From the NCBI RefSeq assembly GCF_030272615.1, contig NC_081405.1:308178014-308242013 (forward strand): a DNA stretch of 64,000 nucleotides, written 5' to 3'. The notes beneath the pieces were generated by a model. The model was not told where the DNA came from, made no database searches, and worked only from the letters and a program-made list of their open reading frames with translations. The position numbers and the translations under genes were made by a program. This DNA comes from Cryptomeria japonica. Its lineage: Eukaryota > Streptophyta > Pinopsida > Cupressales > Cupressaceae. Below, piece by piece: positions 11,460-24,029 of the stretch; position 1 is the first letter of the stretch; each line of letters starts with the position of its first letter.

Positions 11460-12599
11460 TGATAAACTTGAAAAGCACTGAGAGGGGGGGTGAATCAGTG
11501 ACACCAAATAGAATACTACTTCAAACACTAACCGGTAGATGAACTTAATAAAGCTTTTAAACACAATGCATGCAATCCATAAAGATATAACAACATCCAC
11601 AAAAAGTAAAGCATCCACCATAACACAAGTGTTTATATGTGGAAAACCCAAATAGGTAAAAACCATGGTGAGATGATAATCATAAGTTAACTATTTGCAG
11701 TAATAGATAACTGACCGGTTAAGGTCTACAAAGTACTATGCTAGGAGCGAATCTTGTTAGAGATCCCAAAGCTTGATTAGAAGCTTATACCCTGTTAAGA
11801 GTAGTACCCTATTAGGAGTAACCTTGCTAAAGGATTTAAGAATCCAAACTAATGGATCACCCTATTAGAGGATTTATACATTGAATCTTGTTAGAGATTA
11901 CCCAATTAGGGGATTTGATTCTATTGTAATAGTTAGACAACAATAAGAATGATTTGATCTGTTCTGAGTAGCACAATACTTGCTTGATCAGATCCTTATA
12001 ATTACATTAGACATTTCTCTTCAACATACTCTTTATATTAACACCTATATCTCTTCAAAAAGATTTCACTCTTCATGCATACCATCAGTCGTTGAAGTTT
12101 TATAGAGATGTTGATATATATAGACATTCAGATTTCATGTCGGCTTAGGAAATCATAATACAATTTCCTAGGTGCAATGTATCTGGACAAGTGACCATAA
12201 CTCATCACAAAAATTACCACCAAATAGTCGGTGCTGATAACTCATTGCAAAAAGCACCGCCAAGTAGTCAGTGTAGGTAACTCATCACAAAAATCAACAA
12301 ATACCGGTTGGAACAATCAATACCGGTTTGAATAAAACATATGAACCGCTGTCCTTGAGTCTCTGCTTGATCTCCATATTGATCTTCATTTTGATGATGA
12401 CTTAGTAAAGCCATAGGTTATCTCTTATGCACATACCGGTTGACACTAAGTTCCGATTAGAGATAAAATTCTAACATACCGGTTAACAGTGTAAACAATT
12501 TAAGTTACACTGGTAGTCAATATAATCATATGTGTGTGTGAGAGTGTTTCATCAATGACAACAAGTGATAAATACATAAAAATCATCATCAATCCAACA
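11460..12599 (-). repeat. Element D 5' LTR
   Basis: 1,140 bp direct repeat of 5103-6232. Minus-strand start is TGTTGGATTGATG (12599) and its end is TTTATCA (11460). It ends exactly at the TSD on one side and two bases from the PBS on the other. Confidence 0.9.
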
Positions 12600-12925
12600 C
12601 CTCTCTCCCCCTCCCTCTCTATATCCACATCCCTCCTTACCCCCATGTCTATCTCCTTCCATCACTCTCTCTTATTCTCTCTCCCTCTCTTATTCTTTCT
12701 CTCCATTGTTTAGGTCATCATCTCTTCCTCTCACCCTCTTTCTCTCCCCCCTCTCTAGCTGTCTCATTCCACCCCTCCCTCTCCACCTATCTTCCTCTCC
12801 AAAAATTTATCATTAATCATCTCTTACTATCACCCTCTATCTATCTCACCCCTCTATCTTCCCATCTAGGTCTCTAACATCTCTATCCCCCTCTAGGTAT
12901 CTCAATCTCTTACTCTCTCTTATTA
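12600..12925. repeat. CT-rich low-complexity tract with TSD of element D
   Basis: 12600-12604 is the right TSD copy (cctct). The remainder is a polypyrimidine region with repeated ctctct, ccctc and atctc words, continuous in character with 5048-5102. Confidence 0.8.
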
Positions 12926-14307
12926 TAATCATGTAGAGATAAATCAAGGTCTAATGATAATGATGTTTTTCTCTAAAAAATATAGACATACAAACCTACA
13001 CAACCAATAAATATAAACAAATAATTCCTACATTACTCTAGATTAAAGTAATGTTAGATAATTTTTTTTTATCTAAATATCATTGGACAAAGGAAAAGAT
13101 GTTGAAATGATATGTGACTATTCCATAAAGGGACAATAAAGTGTTTCTATTTTTATTGAAATTTTAACAAGTTGGGTAGTTGTTGGTAGAAAATAGAAAT
13201 AGAGATAGATCCAAAGAATTGCCTACATATTAGTGCCACATGATGTCCACAAAAGATGAGATTTGGAACATGGGAAGTAGGTTAGTAATACCATCTAAGG
13301 GACACATGTCATTTATTAGATGTAAGTATATTGCAATATCCATTCACCATTATAAGGGTGAAAATAATGATGCATATAGTAGAATAGGAAAGGAGATATA
13401 AGGAATATGTAGATGAATTTATGGAGCTACAAAGATATGTAATGTATACACATTGAATTTAATGAATACAAATACAAGATTGTTGGTTCACCCACTTTCA
13501 AGTTTTTGTTTATTATGTTGTGTATGCTTTTATTTTAATTTGCAACTAATCTTAGGTCCAAATATAATTCCATGTACCCTCAATAAGACTGAGTCTGGTA
13601 CATAAATACTACAACACTAAGAGATCACTAGGGCTCAAAACTCTGGTTTGTGTCCCTTAGATTTCTTACTAACATTGGTTCTTTTGTTGGGAACCTAGTT
13701 AGGCTTTATTGAGGTCTACTAGGAAAATTTTAAAATTTTAAAATCTTATATTGGATCAAGAAGGAAAGAAGATGATAAAGAATATACGATAAGCTAAAAA
13801 TTTATCCTCTTGACATCTACCCTATGAGAGTGGGTTAGGTACTAGAAGGGAATGGGAAATGGAAAGAGCGAAGAGGTTTGGAGATATCTATGAAAAGATG
13901 TGATTGATAAAAAAAAACCAAATAATTGCCATGAGAAATAATAAAGGACTAATACAAGCCCAAAACAAAAACTTACATGGACAAAGGAGACAAGAGAAAT
14001 TCAAGAGAGATCAAAGAAAAAATTGACCTAGAAAGTAAAATAACAATGGATAGCCCAAATAGAGAAGATAAGGGACAAATAAAAGTACAAGAAAGAAGAC
14101 AGACACCAAAAAATGATGAAAATGACAACAAATTGAGATTAGAGCACATTGATATGTGTGAAGGAAGTAAAAATAAGAAGGAGAAGACCTTGAAGAATAT
14201 GGGTCTATTGTTGAATGAACTAGATAAAATTACTTGATAGCTTTGAAAATATTATCAATAATCAAGAATCCAAAAGATTTCCAACAAGGGACATTAGTAG
14301 CATAAAG
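12926..14307. other. Unassigned sequence
   Basis: No recognised gene. An 86-codon, highly charged frame (13977-14237, plus; K/E/D/N-rich) has no motif and may be chance or an old ORF1-type remnant. 13340-13690 is one copy of a dispersed repeat listed separately. Confidence 0.4.
13340..13690 (+). repeat. Dispersed repeat, copy 1
   Basis: Aligns by eye with 24930-25265 in the same orientation. Shared phrases include agaataggaaaggagatataagga, gatatgtaatg, gttgtgtatgcttttatt, cttaggtcca and acactaagagatca. Roughly three quarters of bases match. Unit and termini are not defined. Confidence 0.7.
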
Positions 14308-14312
14308 GTTCC
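14308..14312. other. Target-site duplication of element A, left copy
   Basis: gttcc, repeated at 20934-20938 directly after the 3' LTR. Confidence 0.9.
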
Positions 14313-15112
14313 TGTTGGCATATGCACACTCCAATGAGACATTGTAGGTGATTGAAGGTTTTGTCATTGATGGAAACCTTACAGTCCTATGACACTGGCA
14401 AGACATTCCACTGGCACCAACAAGAACAGACTCTACACCGGCACTCAGACCACCGACACCGATAGTGAAAGGAAGCATACCGACACAGAGGCCAACGAGA
14501 TTTTTGTTGTAATATATTTTGTTTATTATTGTAAAATCTTTGTAAGCCGACTTGGCAACATTGTAAAATGACTCATATATATAAGAGATCATTGTAGAAC
14601 ATTGAAATGAAGTAGATGAAGCGAGATATGGAATGTAATTAGGCAGACCTGTTATGCGAATTATAGGTTAAGGGTTTATGTAAGAAGCAGAGCAAAAACC
14701 GGTACTGGATCTGGCATTATAGATGCTATTCTGAAGCAGTACAAGACACTGGATTTATATAATCCATTTTGTAAGTCAGTGAGACTTCTATTTTGAGCAG
14801 TGAGCTCTAGGCACTTGGCCTTCCTGCATGTGCAGGCCCCTCTTGTAGTAGTAATATTCTCTTATTGGCCAATAAGTGAATATTGTGGGTCACAAATCCC
14901 ACTGAGATTTTTCCCACACTGGGTTTCCTCATTAAATCCTTGTGTTATGGTGTGTTTTTCACGTGGTTGCTTTTATCTCTGTTTATTGCATTACTTCTTG
15001 CTTACCGGTACACAGTTTTAATTTGCTCTACATATTTTAAGTTAAGAAATTCTAATTATTGGTTAGATACTGATTCACCCCCCCCCTCTCAGTATCTGTG
15101 GGAATCCTAACA
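14313..15112 (+). repeat. Element A 5' LTR
   Basis: Starts TGTTGGCATATGC and ends GGAATCCTAACA, two bases before the PBS. Contains TATATATAAG at 14576. Downstream is the phrase cccacactgggtttcct, and near the end a C-run followed by TCTCAGTATCTG. That C-run/CTCAGT U5 motif recurs in D and E. Confidence 0.93.
14576..14585 (+). promoter_or_regulatory. TATA box of element A 5' LTR
   Basis: TATATATAAG, 263 bp into the LTR, with the same box in the 3' LTR at 20399-20408. Probable pol II promoter of the element; the U3/R border would be about 30 bp downstream. Confidence 0.6.
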
Positions 15113-15114
15113 AT

Positions 15115-15127
15115 TGGTATCAGAGCC
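15115..15127 (+). other. Primer-binding site of element A
   Basis: TGGTATCAGAGCC, two bases after the LTR. It is complementary to the 3' end of plant initiator tRNA-Met, the usual primer of plant copia-type elements. Confidence 0.93.
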
Positions 15128-15183
15128 TGGTCCTCTATTTTTAGAAGCCTAATAGCTTGAGGAAGATCTTGACACCGGTAGAG

Positions 15184-16320
15184 ATGGAAAATTTGATGAA
15201 ACAACTAGAAGCAGCTCTCTCAGATTTTGATACAGAAAAATTGAAAAATATCAAACTTGAAGATGATCTAAAGGCAGCTCAGGAAATTATTCAAGTACTT
15301 CAAGAAAATCTTACCATTGCAAGAAACAAGAGAAGAGAACTCTGTGAAAAGATGCAAATTGAGGATGATGAAAAAGAAACGATTAATGATATGATATACA
15401 AGCTAAAGCTAGAGAACATAACAACAAGGAATGAGATGCAAGATATGACCATGATATTCTGTAAGGAAATTGAAGATAGGAAGAAGAATGAAGAAGAGTT
15501 GACCAAAAGACTAAGTGATGCAGCAAATGAGAACACCAAACTTAGCTATGAAAATGATTTGTTGAAGACAAATCTGATGCATACACAGAATGACTCCAAT
15601 AAATTGATGAGACATAAAGAGATCCTAGAAAGAGAACTGGATATTGCAAACCAACACAAAGAAAAATTCAAGAAAAGCTCAGAGGAACTTGGTGAATTAC
15701 TGAAGAAACAGAAACCTAAAGGTGACACTTGTGGAATTGGCTTTGAAGTTGGAGAAAGCTCTGGTACTGCAAACACACAGGATCACCGTAAACCGGTAAG
15801 ATAACCTACTGCTTACAAATTTAATGGAAAATGCTTTAACGGTAACAAGTATGGTCATAGAGCAAATCAATGTAGATCAAGAAATTATCAAAACACCAAT
15901 GCACCCACCGGTCAATGTTCAAAATGCAACAAAGTTGGTCACAACTCTGAAAATTGCAGAATGAATGTGAGATGTTATATTTGTGGAAGATTTGGACACC
16001 TATCTAATCAATGTAGGACACAAATCGACATAGGTTATGGGAAAGCTATTCAGAAGAATAATGTGACTTGCTATGCATGTAACAAGATTGGGCATATTGC
16101 AAAATTCTGCAGAAGTAAAGGATCACCGGTAGACAACAAAAGTTCTAGTTTGAAAGAAAAAGAAAAAGTTAAAGAGGTTAAGCAAGAATTCTCAAAACAA
16201 TGGATTAGAAAGTCGGACCTAAATAATGTTGGAAATACTCCTCCACCGATAGAACCAATCAACACTCCACTGACAGAACAAAGTAGTACTCGACCGACAG
16301 GAAGCTCTTCACCAAATTGA
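15184..16320 (+). pseudogene. Element A ORF1, gag-like coiled-coil and zinc-knuckle protein, one stop
   Basis: First ATG after the PBS in this frame is 15184 (MENLMKQLEAALSDF). Residues 1-190 are almost entirely coiled coil. In-frame TAA at 15802-15804 stands where element B has CAA. The same frame then continues to TGA at 16318-16320. Four knuckles follow. The first, near 15831-15873, has lost its second Cys to Gly. CSKCNKVGHNSENC, CYICGRFGHLSNQC and CYACNKIGHIAKFC are intact CX2CX4HX4C. The tail is Lys-rich then Pro/Thr/Ser-rich. Knuckles imply RNA binding, as in retroelement nucleocapsids. The stop would separate the coiled coil from the knuckles. Confidence 0.85.
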
Positions 16321-16626
16321 AGAAAATTTTCTTGAGGGTTTGGCAATCAAATGAGACATAAGCTATTATTCCCTTAGTTAATGATGAAAAATTGAAAATT
16401 ACTTCTATACAGGCAAATAAAGTTAAGTGGTTACTTCACCGACATGCATTAAATGTGGTCGTTGGCAAATTAACATTATAAATTAGTGATTTTGGGTCCA
16501 TTTCACTTCACCATGAATTCAAACACTCAAAGAGCGTGAAATATCTAGAGCTAAGGCATTTCGAGCGTAGAGGCAAAGCACTTTAGCAATCAATCCTTCC
16601 TAAGGCATAAAAAGGTATTTATTATC
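16321..16626. other. Spacer between ORF1 and ORF2 of element A
   Basis: 306 bp with no open frame of interest. Its first part aligns by eye with element B 46350-46520 (minus), which fixes where B's sequence resumes after the gypsy insertion. Confidence 0.5.
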
Positions 16627-19600
16627 ATGGCATCCTCCTCTGCACCTGAATTCATAGCAAACCCTACTGTAGTCGAGGTTATCAAATGCCCTAGGCCCGT
16701 ATTCCACTAGTTCCCGAGATAGCTAAAAAGGATGACAACGTTGGTGCATTCTCCCAAATTCCCAAAGGAGTTGTTTTCGCAGAAAACCCCAAAATGTACA
16801 TCCATTGCCACAAGGATGAACTAGGAGATGAGGAAATAAAAAACATGTACAAAACCATTATATGTGATAATTCTGGAAATGTGAAGCCTGAACATAAAAT
16901 TGTTGAAACCCTAGGATTCATTGAGATCCTTAGCATTCCAGACTTTCCTAAGGAAGTTATTAGGATAGTGTTAAGAAGAGTACATGTTGAATTCTTTTGG
17001 CTTGAATCCATCCATAAAATTACAAAGGAAGCTGTAAAAGCTGTAATAGGGTTACCTTCCACCAGTAGCAGACCAGACAAAACCAAGAAGGTCTCAAATG
17101 ACCTAGTAATAAACTTAACCGGTGCAACATCCGACAGAAGGTCTCTGAGGGTTAATGATGTGACCGATATAAATGTGAGATTTGTTAGCATGATTCTAGG
17201 TTACAAAGCAACTCATGCAAACAAACTTAACTCAGTTTCAAGTTTATGCATAAAGAATGCTTATGACATGGTTAATGACAATGTGAAAATTGATGTATGT
17301 GAATGCCTAAAGGATGAGTTGATTGATAATTTAGGAAAAATCAAGAAGGATAAGAAAGGGACTTTTAGATTTGGTAACTTACTTGTATGCTTAGTGCTAC
17401 ACATAACAAAATAGGTTCCTGGTATAGGCGACAAGAGCCTTGGATTGGATATAACGATAGGGAAACAATTACCAGACCTATTCAACAACATGGGTGAAAA
17501 CAAAGAAAAGAATATCCATGAGTATTTTCAAGCACTTAAGGCCAAAATGAACAAAAGAATCCGACTATCACAAAAAATTATGGACAAATACAAGGATGCT
17601 ATATGTTTTGTAATAAAAAAGGATGAGATCTGGATGGAAGCAGTGATCCCAAGAACAATTTGGGTTACTGAGATGGGCTATGAGACTAATGATCATATCA
17701 TTGAAACTTATGCAAAAGCCCTTCTGGAAGCACCTAAGGAACCCAAGGAAGAAGTATTCGGTAGTGCCAAAATGATTGAAAGCCAAATTCAATCTAAGAA
17801 GAGAGTAAAGAAAGTTGAAGCAATTGTGAGAAAAGGCTCAAGGCAGGCAAAGGCCATCAAGGAAGATCTATTGAAACATACCGACATTACTGAGGATGAG
17901 TTAGTAACATTACAGCCTGAAACTCACCTATCACTGGTAGTGACTTCTTCAGAGAATGACATGCCAGCAACATTCAAAAGAGTGGTAAGGAAAAGGGACC
18001 CTTCACTGACATCAACACCCTCGCCTAGAAGAACTAGACAAAAACAACAGGTAGTGAGGTCACCGGTAAAGAAGACAACCCCAAAGAAAAAGATAACACC
18101 TAAAAGGAAAAGGAATCATCAAAAAATTGCCCCACTTGATGAATTGCTTAATGAAATCACAGAGGAAGGAAAACCCAAGAACATAGAAAAATTATATGAT
18201 ACACTATCAGCAGATGAGAAAGAACAGGTTGAAAACAGTGTTATCTTACACCTGGATATCTATAAGAAGTTCTTAATGCAAGTGGTAGATGAGATACCAA
18301 ATGAATTGTTCAAGAGACTGGAAGCAAGAAGACAAGCTATGGTAGAGCTTGATAAGAAAATTAAAATTGAAAAATTACTTGCTGTTTACCCAGTAAACTT
18401 GCCAAAGGAGATAGATGATTTAATTGTAGAAGCCAATTGGTCAGTATTCTCTACTACACACTGGCATATTGCACTCATGGCAAGAAGAGTAAATGAGGCA
18501 ACATAAGATACATAAAATGCATGGGATATATTCTTGGTTGAGAAGGAAAAGCAGGAAGAGTACAGAAACCCCAAGCCTATCAAAGTCTATCAGAAGGACA
18601 AAGATAAGGGTAAAGGAAAGGTTGGTGGACCTCCTAGCATCAAGATAAAAGATAACTTATCCCCATTGCCTCTGATTACTCCACCAGTAACAAAAAATGA
18701 AGATCAACTGGCAGATGAGAATATGGGTATAAAGGATACAAATCCTAATCCCAAGGTTCTATACATAGTTAATGTTGATACTCCAACAATCAACATTGTG
18801 GTAGATAAAGACACAACCGGTAAAACTGACATGGCTAGTGAGCCGCCGGTAACTGATCAAATTGACAACACACAAGAAAAATTGACAGATGATAGCACAG
18901 GGCAACAAAAAGAGTCTCAGACAGAGACAAGTCAACAAATAGAGAGTCAAGCAGAGCAACAGGCTCCAAAACAGGAATAGGTTCATGTGGAAATAGTGCC
19001 ACCGGCAACAGGAGAGAAACAAAAACCTTTGCTTAAAGAAATGGAAACACACACTGACCTACCAGAGGTCACTACAAGCACGGTTACTTCCTCCACTGGC
19101 ATAATTCAAAATGTTGGTTCCTCCTCAGCAGGTTACAAATCAACAAATGTAACTGAAGTTCTTTTGGATTCTTTAAAGAAAATAACAGATTGTAGTTCAC
19201 AAGCCTATAAAGCTATAGATGACCCAATCCCACTTTTGAAGATGATAGCTCCTAACTGCAATATAGACAATAAGGATTCTTTGAGCCAACTCGACACTTT
19301 GTCTAAGCACATTACTGACAACATAGTGACAGTTGAGGAAATAAAGGAAGAGGCATTGAAAGAGAAATTGGAAATTGAAAAACAAAAATTCTTTGATGAT
19401 CAAATAAAGAAGTGTACTAGAGAATTTGACACACTTCTACCAGAACTATGCAACTCATTGAAGGAATTCAAAACTCTATATAGAGACATTTGCAAGACAA
19501 ACTTCCTAACAGTTGACATAGATAAGAAAATGAGCAAGGTACAGGATGAAATCAATAAACTTGTTGACAATTTTGTTAACTCACCTGATACATTATCAGT

Positions 19601-19911
19601 TTTTGAACAAAAGATAACATGTTTTGAGGGAGAATTAATTAAGTTAGAAAGAGAAAAGGAAAGAATAATAAACAAGGCTAAAGATCTGAGACTAAGAATA
19701 AGTCCAAAACTGGACTATCTAGCATCCTTGAGAAAGGAAATATCTGAGGCAATAGTACAAGGACATAAAACACCGACAGAGCATATGCAGCACCTCATCG
19801 GTACAGTTTAAAGAACTGAGGCAGAAATAAAAGAGAGTAAGAAGTTTATGGAAAGTATAAATTTGGTTTTGGCGGATATTTTTTAAATTGTAACCACCTA
19901 GTTACAAGGTT
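16627..19911 (+). pseudogene. Element A ORF2, uncharacterised about 1,090-codon frame, broken
   Basis: ATG 16627 (MASSSAPEFIANP) is followed by a one-base shift near 16695. One frame then continues to about 19911 with stops at 17412-17414, 18504-18506, 18513-18515, 18978-18980, 19809-19811 and 19884-19886. Open pieces are 16794-17414, 17445-18506, 18534-18980 and 18987-19811. Regions in order: N-terminal block with HKITKEAVKAVIGLPST and RSLRVNDVTDINVRF; a block with WMEAVIPRTIWVTEMGYE; a basic linker near 18050-18115 with KKKITPKRKR (a possible nuclear signal); a helical block ENSVILHLDIYKKFL; an acidic Thr/Gln-rich linker; and a C-terminal coiled coil. Conserved with B closely, and with D and E more distantly. 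No enzyme motif; the product is unknown. Confidence 0.85.
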
Positions 19912-20123
19912 GAGACAGAAAACTACAACTCTATTGACACCATGACAACCTTTGTCATTGATGCCAAAGGAGGAGTAGTAGTATGAGAAAATGATCATGA
20001 AAAGGACTCACCTACTCAAGGGGAGCTCATATATTTTTGGTACACATTTTTGGAAACAAATTTTGGATTACAAGTTTTGGATACAGTTTTGGAAATTTTC
20101 TCATGAGTGTTGCCATCAATGCC

Positions 20124-20135
20124 AAAGGGGGAGAT
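20124..20135 (+). other. Polypurine tract of element A
   Basis: aaagggggagat directly before the TGTTGG start of the 3' LTR. Confidence 0.93.
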
Positions 20136-20933
20136 TGTTGGTATATGCACACTCCAATGAGACATTGTAGGTGATTGAAGGTTTTGTCATTGATGGCAAC
20201 CTTACAATCCTATGACACTGACAAGACATTCCATCGGTACCAGCAAGAACAGACTCTACACCGGCACTCAGACCACTGGCACTGGCAGTGAAAGGAAGCA
20301 TACCAACACAGAGGCTGACAGGATTTTTGTTGTAATATATTTTGTTTATTATTGTAAAATCTTTGTAAGCCAACTTGGCAACATTGCAAAATGACTCATA
20401 TATATAAGAGATCATTTTAGAACATTGAAAAGAAGTAGATGAAGTGAGATATGGAATGTAATTAGGCAGACCTGTTATGCAAATTATAGGTTAAGGGTTT
20501 ATGTAAGAAGCAGAGAAAAAACCGGTACTGGATCTGGCATTATAGATGCTATTCTGAAGCAGTACAAGACACTGTATTTATATAATCCATTTTGTGAGTC
20601 AGTGAGACTTCTATTTTGAGCAGTGAGCTCTAGGCACTTGGCCTTCCTACATGTGCAGGCCCCTCTTGTAGTAGTAATATTCTCTTATTGGCCAGTAAGT
20701 GAATATTGTGGGTCACAAATCCCACCGAGATTTTTCCCACACTGGGTTTCCTTGCTAAATCCTTGTGTTATGGTGTGTTTTTCACGTGGTTTCTTTTATC
20801 TCTGTTTATTTTATTACTTCTTGCTTACTGGTACATAGTTTTAATTTGCTCTACATGTTTTAAGTTAAGAAATTCTAATTATTGGTTAGATACTGATTCA
20901 CCCCCCCTCTCAGTATCTGTGGGAATCCTAATA
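20136..20933 (+). repeat. Element A 3' LTR
   Basis: Begins TGTTGGTATATGC and ends ggaatcctaata, where the expected terminal CA has mutated. It is followed by TSD gttcc (20934-20938). About 95% identical by eye to 14313-15112; TATA box at 20399-20408. Confidence 0.92.
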
Positions 20934-21013
20934 GTTCCTACCTTGCCCCAACCATCTAGAAACTCTAAATAAAAATAGGATTTAATTAATATCCTAATTA
21001 AGTTGGATGAAAG

Positions 21014-21828
21014 TGTAGAACATAATTCTACTACTCAGGGGGGGGGGGTGAATGAGTAGTCGATAAAATTTTAGATCCTTTATTAATCAATCCTTTTAAT
21101 GAACTGGTTTTAACTGATTAAAAACTTTAAACTGAGTGATGAAGTAAATGCAACTTAAAACTATGATTTGAAAGAAAGCACCACAAAAAGAAGCCAATGC
21201 AAGAAATGATATGTGGGAAACTTAGAGTGAGAAAAGCTATGGTGAGAAGACATGCTAGGATCTATTATCCTAATCCAGCCTCACAAAAAATTAACATGTA
21301 CAAGACTTGAGGGCACCAACCCCTTAAAATCCACTTTTCTCAATATGAGCACCAGCCTAGTGGCACCATCCATAAAACAATGACAAGAGATTAACTAATT
21401 TCTTACTTCCAAACTGAAGTATTACACGTTACAACTTTTGATATCTTTAATCAAGTTATCTTTCCAATTTTAATATATGATTCCAACTTGTCACCATTAA
21501 TAAACTGCAAACATGCTATCAACAAAAAATGAAAGCCAAAATGATTGGTACAAACCCTACTCACAACCTGAATGATTCATTAATCTCTAAAGCAAACTGA
21601 GAACCTGATTACTATTGTTTTGAGATTTGTTTACAACTTTAGAAAGAATCAATAATCTGAAGGTAAACTATAAAAACATAACAAGAATAACTTCATCATA
21701 ATATGTTTATGAGTAGAAGTCTACATATCAATATTCTATTTGTTGCTCACATCACGAGCTTATTTACTTCAACCATGTAAAGATGTTTATTCAACTTTCT
21801 TTTATTAGACTACTTACTATGCTCAACA
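21014..21828 (-). repeat. LTR-like fragment of the same superfamily
   Basis: Minus strand would start TGTTGAGCATAG (21828) and end CTACA (21014). Near that end are a C-run and CTGAGTAGTAG, and inside are tctcaccatagc and agtttcccacata, the counterparts of D's tctcaccatggt and gttttccacata. No TSD and no PBS/PPT beside it, so it is a solo or truncated LTR with uncertain ends. Confidence 0.4.
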
Positions 21829-24029
21829 ATATTTTCTTCCACCACATGAAAGATGTAATGCCCCGCTAGAGAACCCTAGAGGACAATCCAACTAACTAAC
21901 CAACCTCAAGGAGATAACATATTTTTAATAAATAGACACTTTAACTCATTATAAACTATAATAATGAATAACATAATGTTTAACATGAGAACAACTTATC
22001 CAAGCACAAGAGGAAAAACTTAAAATAATAACACATATGTCCTCTAAGGTCCCCTAATGTCTCTATAAGATAATTCTAACACTTACTAAGGGATAAGAAG
22101 TAAATCTAAACTAACCATTGCATATAACATAATGCTTAAACATAAATGGATGAATCTTAACATAATAACGATATCATATAAGATTTAAACAACATGATTA
22201 CCCTATAGACTAGGTTCATTGTAAATCCCAAATCCAAATGTTCCTAAGATCACTTTTCACATTATCATATATCTATAACAACTAATCTTAATAAATAGTA
22301 TACTGCTCATGAAATAATATTTCATACATTTACATCTTACATCTTGAGGGATAGATGGTACCAACACCGTACTATCTAAACTTACAAAACAACCACATAG
22401 TTAACACCATTACGTTAAATTTACATTAGATCTTCCTCTCAAAGAGAGTATTCATATAACATAATGAATAGAAATGGAAATCTATTCTAGATACATGAAT
22501 GAAACATTACATAAGAGAGTACAACTACATATTGAAACTAAATCATTTTCAATTGAAGAAGACATAGTCCATCCATGAAGCTCATGAACATACCATCAAA
22601 ATTCCCAAAGGAAGAAAGCATCAACCACTCGACCATGTGGAACCATAAGGACCACCCCTGTGCTCCGAAGAATGACATAAGGCCCCACACACCAAAAATA
22701 CCAATAATTATGACACTAACACAACCATTGAAATGAAATGAATACACACATGCAAAATCACAAGGAATAGAACATAACATAGACTATCAGAGGCTTTTGC
22801 ATAACACTGCATAGGATAGGATACCAGGCCACAACTAGGGAAGATTGTCATCACATGGCATCAATATGAGCTATCCTATTATCTCGAACCTCTCCAAACT
22901 CCATACCCTGACCCCCATTTGAATTCCATGGAGGCAAGGTAGTTTGATTTTCCATACAAGCCTTCACAATCTCATCCTGAGTTTAAACAAGCACTCCAGA
23001 CCATGAGACCTCATCCTCTACCTATACAAGGACACAAGGAATGAATGGGGCACCAATAATTATTTTATTAATGTGTGGTTTCTAACCTCCCCTTGTTTCA
23101 TTTAATTTAATCTTATCATTTGATTAAAGAAAACTTCCAATGGGATCTCCCGATAGCCACTTAGGGCTCCAACATCCACTTGGAAGCCACTCTCCCTAAC
23201 TTGCACCTAGACACTACTAACCTATGGGTAGAAAAAAAGGAGAACGAAAACCTCATACACATCCAAGGTACATACAATGATTCATCACAATATTTCTCAC
23301 AAGTAAAGATCTCATAAATTAAGATAGGAGTTCCATAATACCCCAATCAACAAAAGGGTCAAGTCCTCAATCCATTGATTCATAATCATCAAGAATGGGA
23401 TTGGGCCTATGATAACCAATAAGAATACATGTATCTATACTTAAATAAGACCTTAAAAATAATATCTCATAAGCACCATATATCTCACATCACATGACAT
23501 CAAAATATGAACCATAACTTACTTTCATATTAACATAACATGAAATGAATGCATATGGGATCATATATTACATTACATAGCTAATATCATAATGAAAATA
23601 ATAAGATAATCTCATCCATATCTAATAATATGATCTACATATCCCTCTCTTGATCATATACACTCATGGCATCAATATGAATGCAAAATAAGAAAACCCT
23701 AATCACCGAATGCATAGAATGAAAGGAAAACACATGGATCCATCCCAAAAAGATCAATCAGCCTATGGTAAATATATGAATAAATTTGTAGAATTAAAAA
23801 CAAGCCCCTATACTGACCATATCATATGATCCATCTCAAAAAGATCAATCAGCCTATGGTGATCCAGGAAGCTTAATTGATCATATCATATGATCCGGTT
23901 TGCAGTTTGTTTTTTTGATCAGTGCTTTGCAAAGTTCAATATTTTCTCTAGTATATTCCGGTGTGATAAGATCTTGAGCTGAGTTTTTAGGAGATTGATT
24001 GGGATGGTCTTGTGTATCTTCATTTTAGA
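21829..24029. other. Unassigned sequence
   Basis: No gene recognised. AT-rich, with a possible LTR-type start tgtaatgccccg at 21854 that I could not pair with an end. A 33-bp phrase (aaaaagatcaatcagcctatggt) occurs twice, near 23740 and 23835. An 80-codon minus frame at 22538-22780 has no support. Confidence 0.35.

Larger units (their letters stand above)
5103..12599 (-). mobile_element. Element D: complete, decayed non-autonomous LTR retrotransposon
   Basis: In minus-strand order it contains a 5' LTR (12599-11460), a PBS, ORF1 (coiled coil and zinc knuckles), ORF2 (about 1,050 codons), a purine tract and a 3' LTR (6232-5103). It is bounded by TG...CA ends and a 5-bp TSD. The two LTRs are similar by eye at roughly the mid-90s percent, so the insertion is not ancient. 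Both ORFs carry stops or shifts. No protease, RT, RNase H or integrase motif was found, so mobilisation would need enzymes in trans. The initiator-Met-type PBS is typical of plant Ty1/copia elements, but that alone does not place the element. Confidence 0.9.
14313..20933 (+). mobile_element. Element A: complete, decayed non-autonomous LTR retrotransposon
   Basis: 6.6 kb with two LTRs of 800 and 798 bp, 5-bp TSD gttcc, initiator-Met PBS, ORF1, ORF2, purine tract and 3' LTR. LTRs match at about 95% by eye. It is the best-preserved member of the superfamily: ORF2 stays in one frame for over 3 kb with only point stops. No RT, integrase, protease or RNase H sequence is present in the 5 kb between the LTRs. 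Element B is a close relative, and D and E are more distant. Confidence 0.93.

Noticed and set aside
14230-14592. 120-codon minus frame, with a near copy at 20116-20415
   Set aside because: It lies across element A's LTRs in antisense; duplication of the frame only reflects the LTR pair.
22552-22572. catagtcc word suggesting a further palindrome copy
   Set aside because: No GGAC arm at the required distance upstream.
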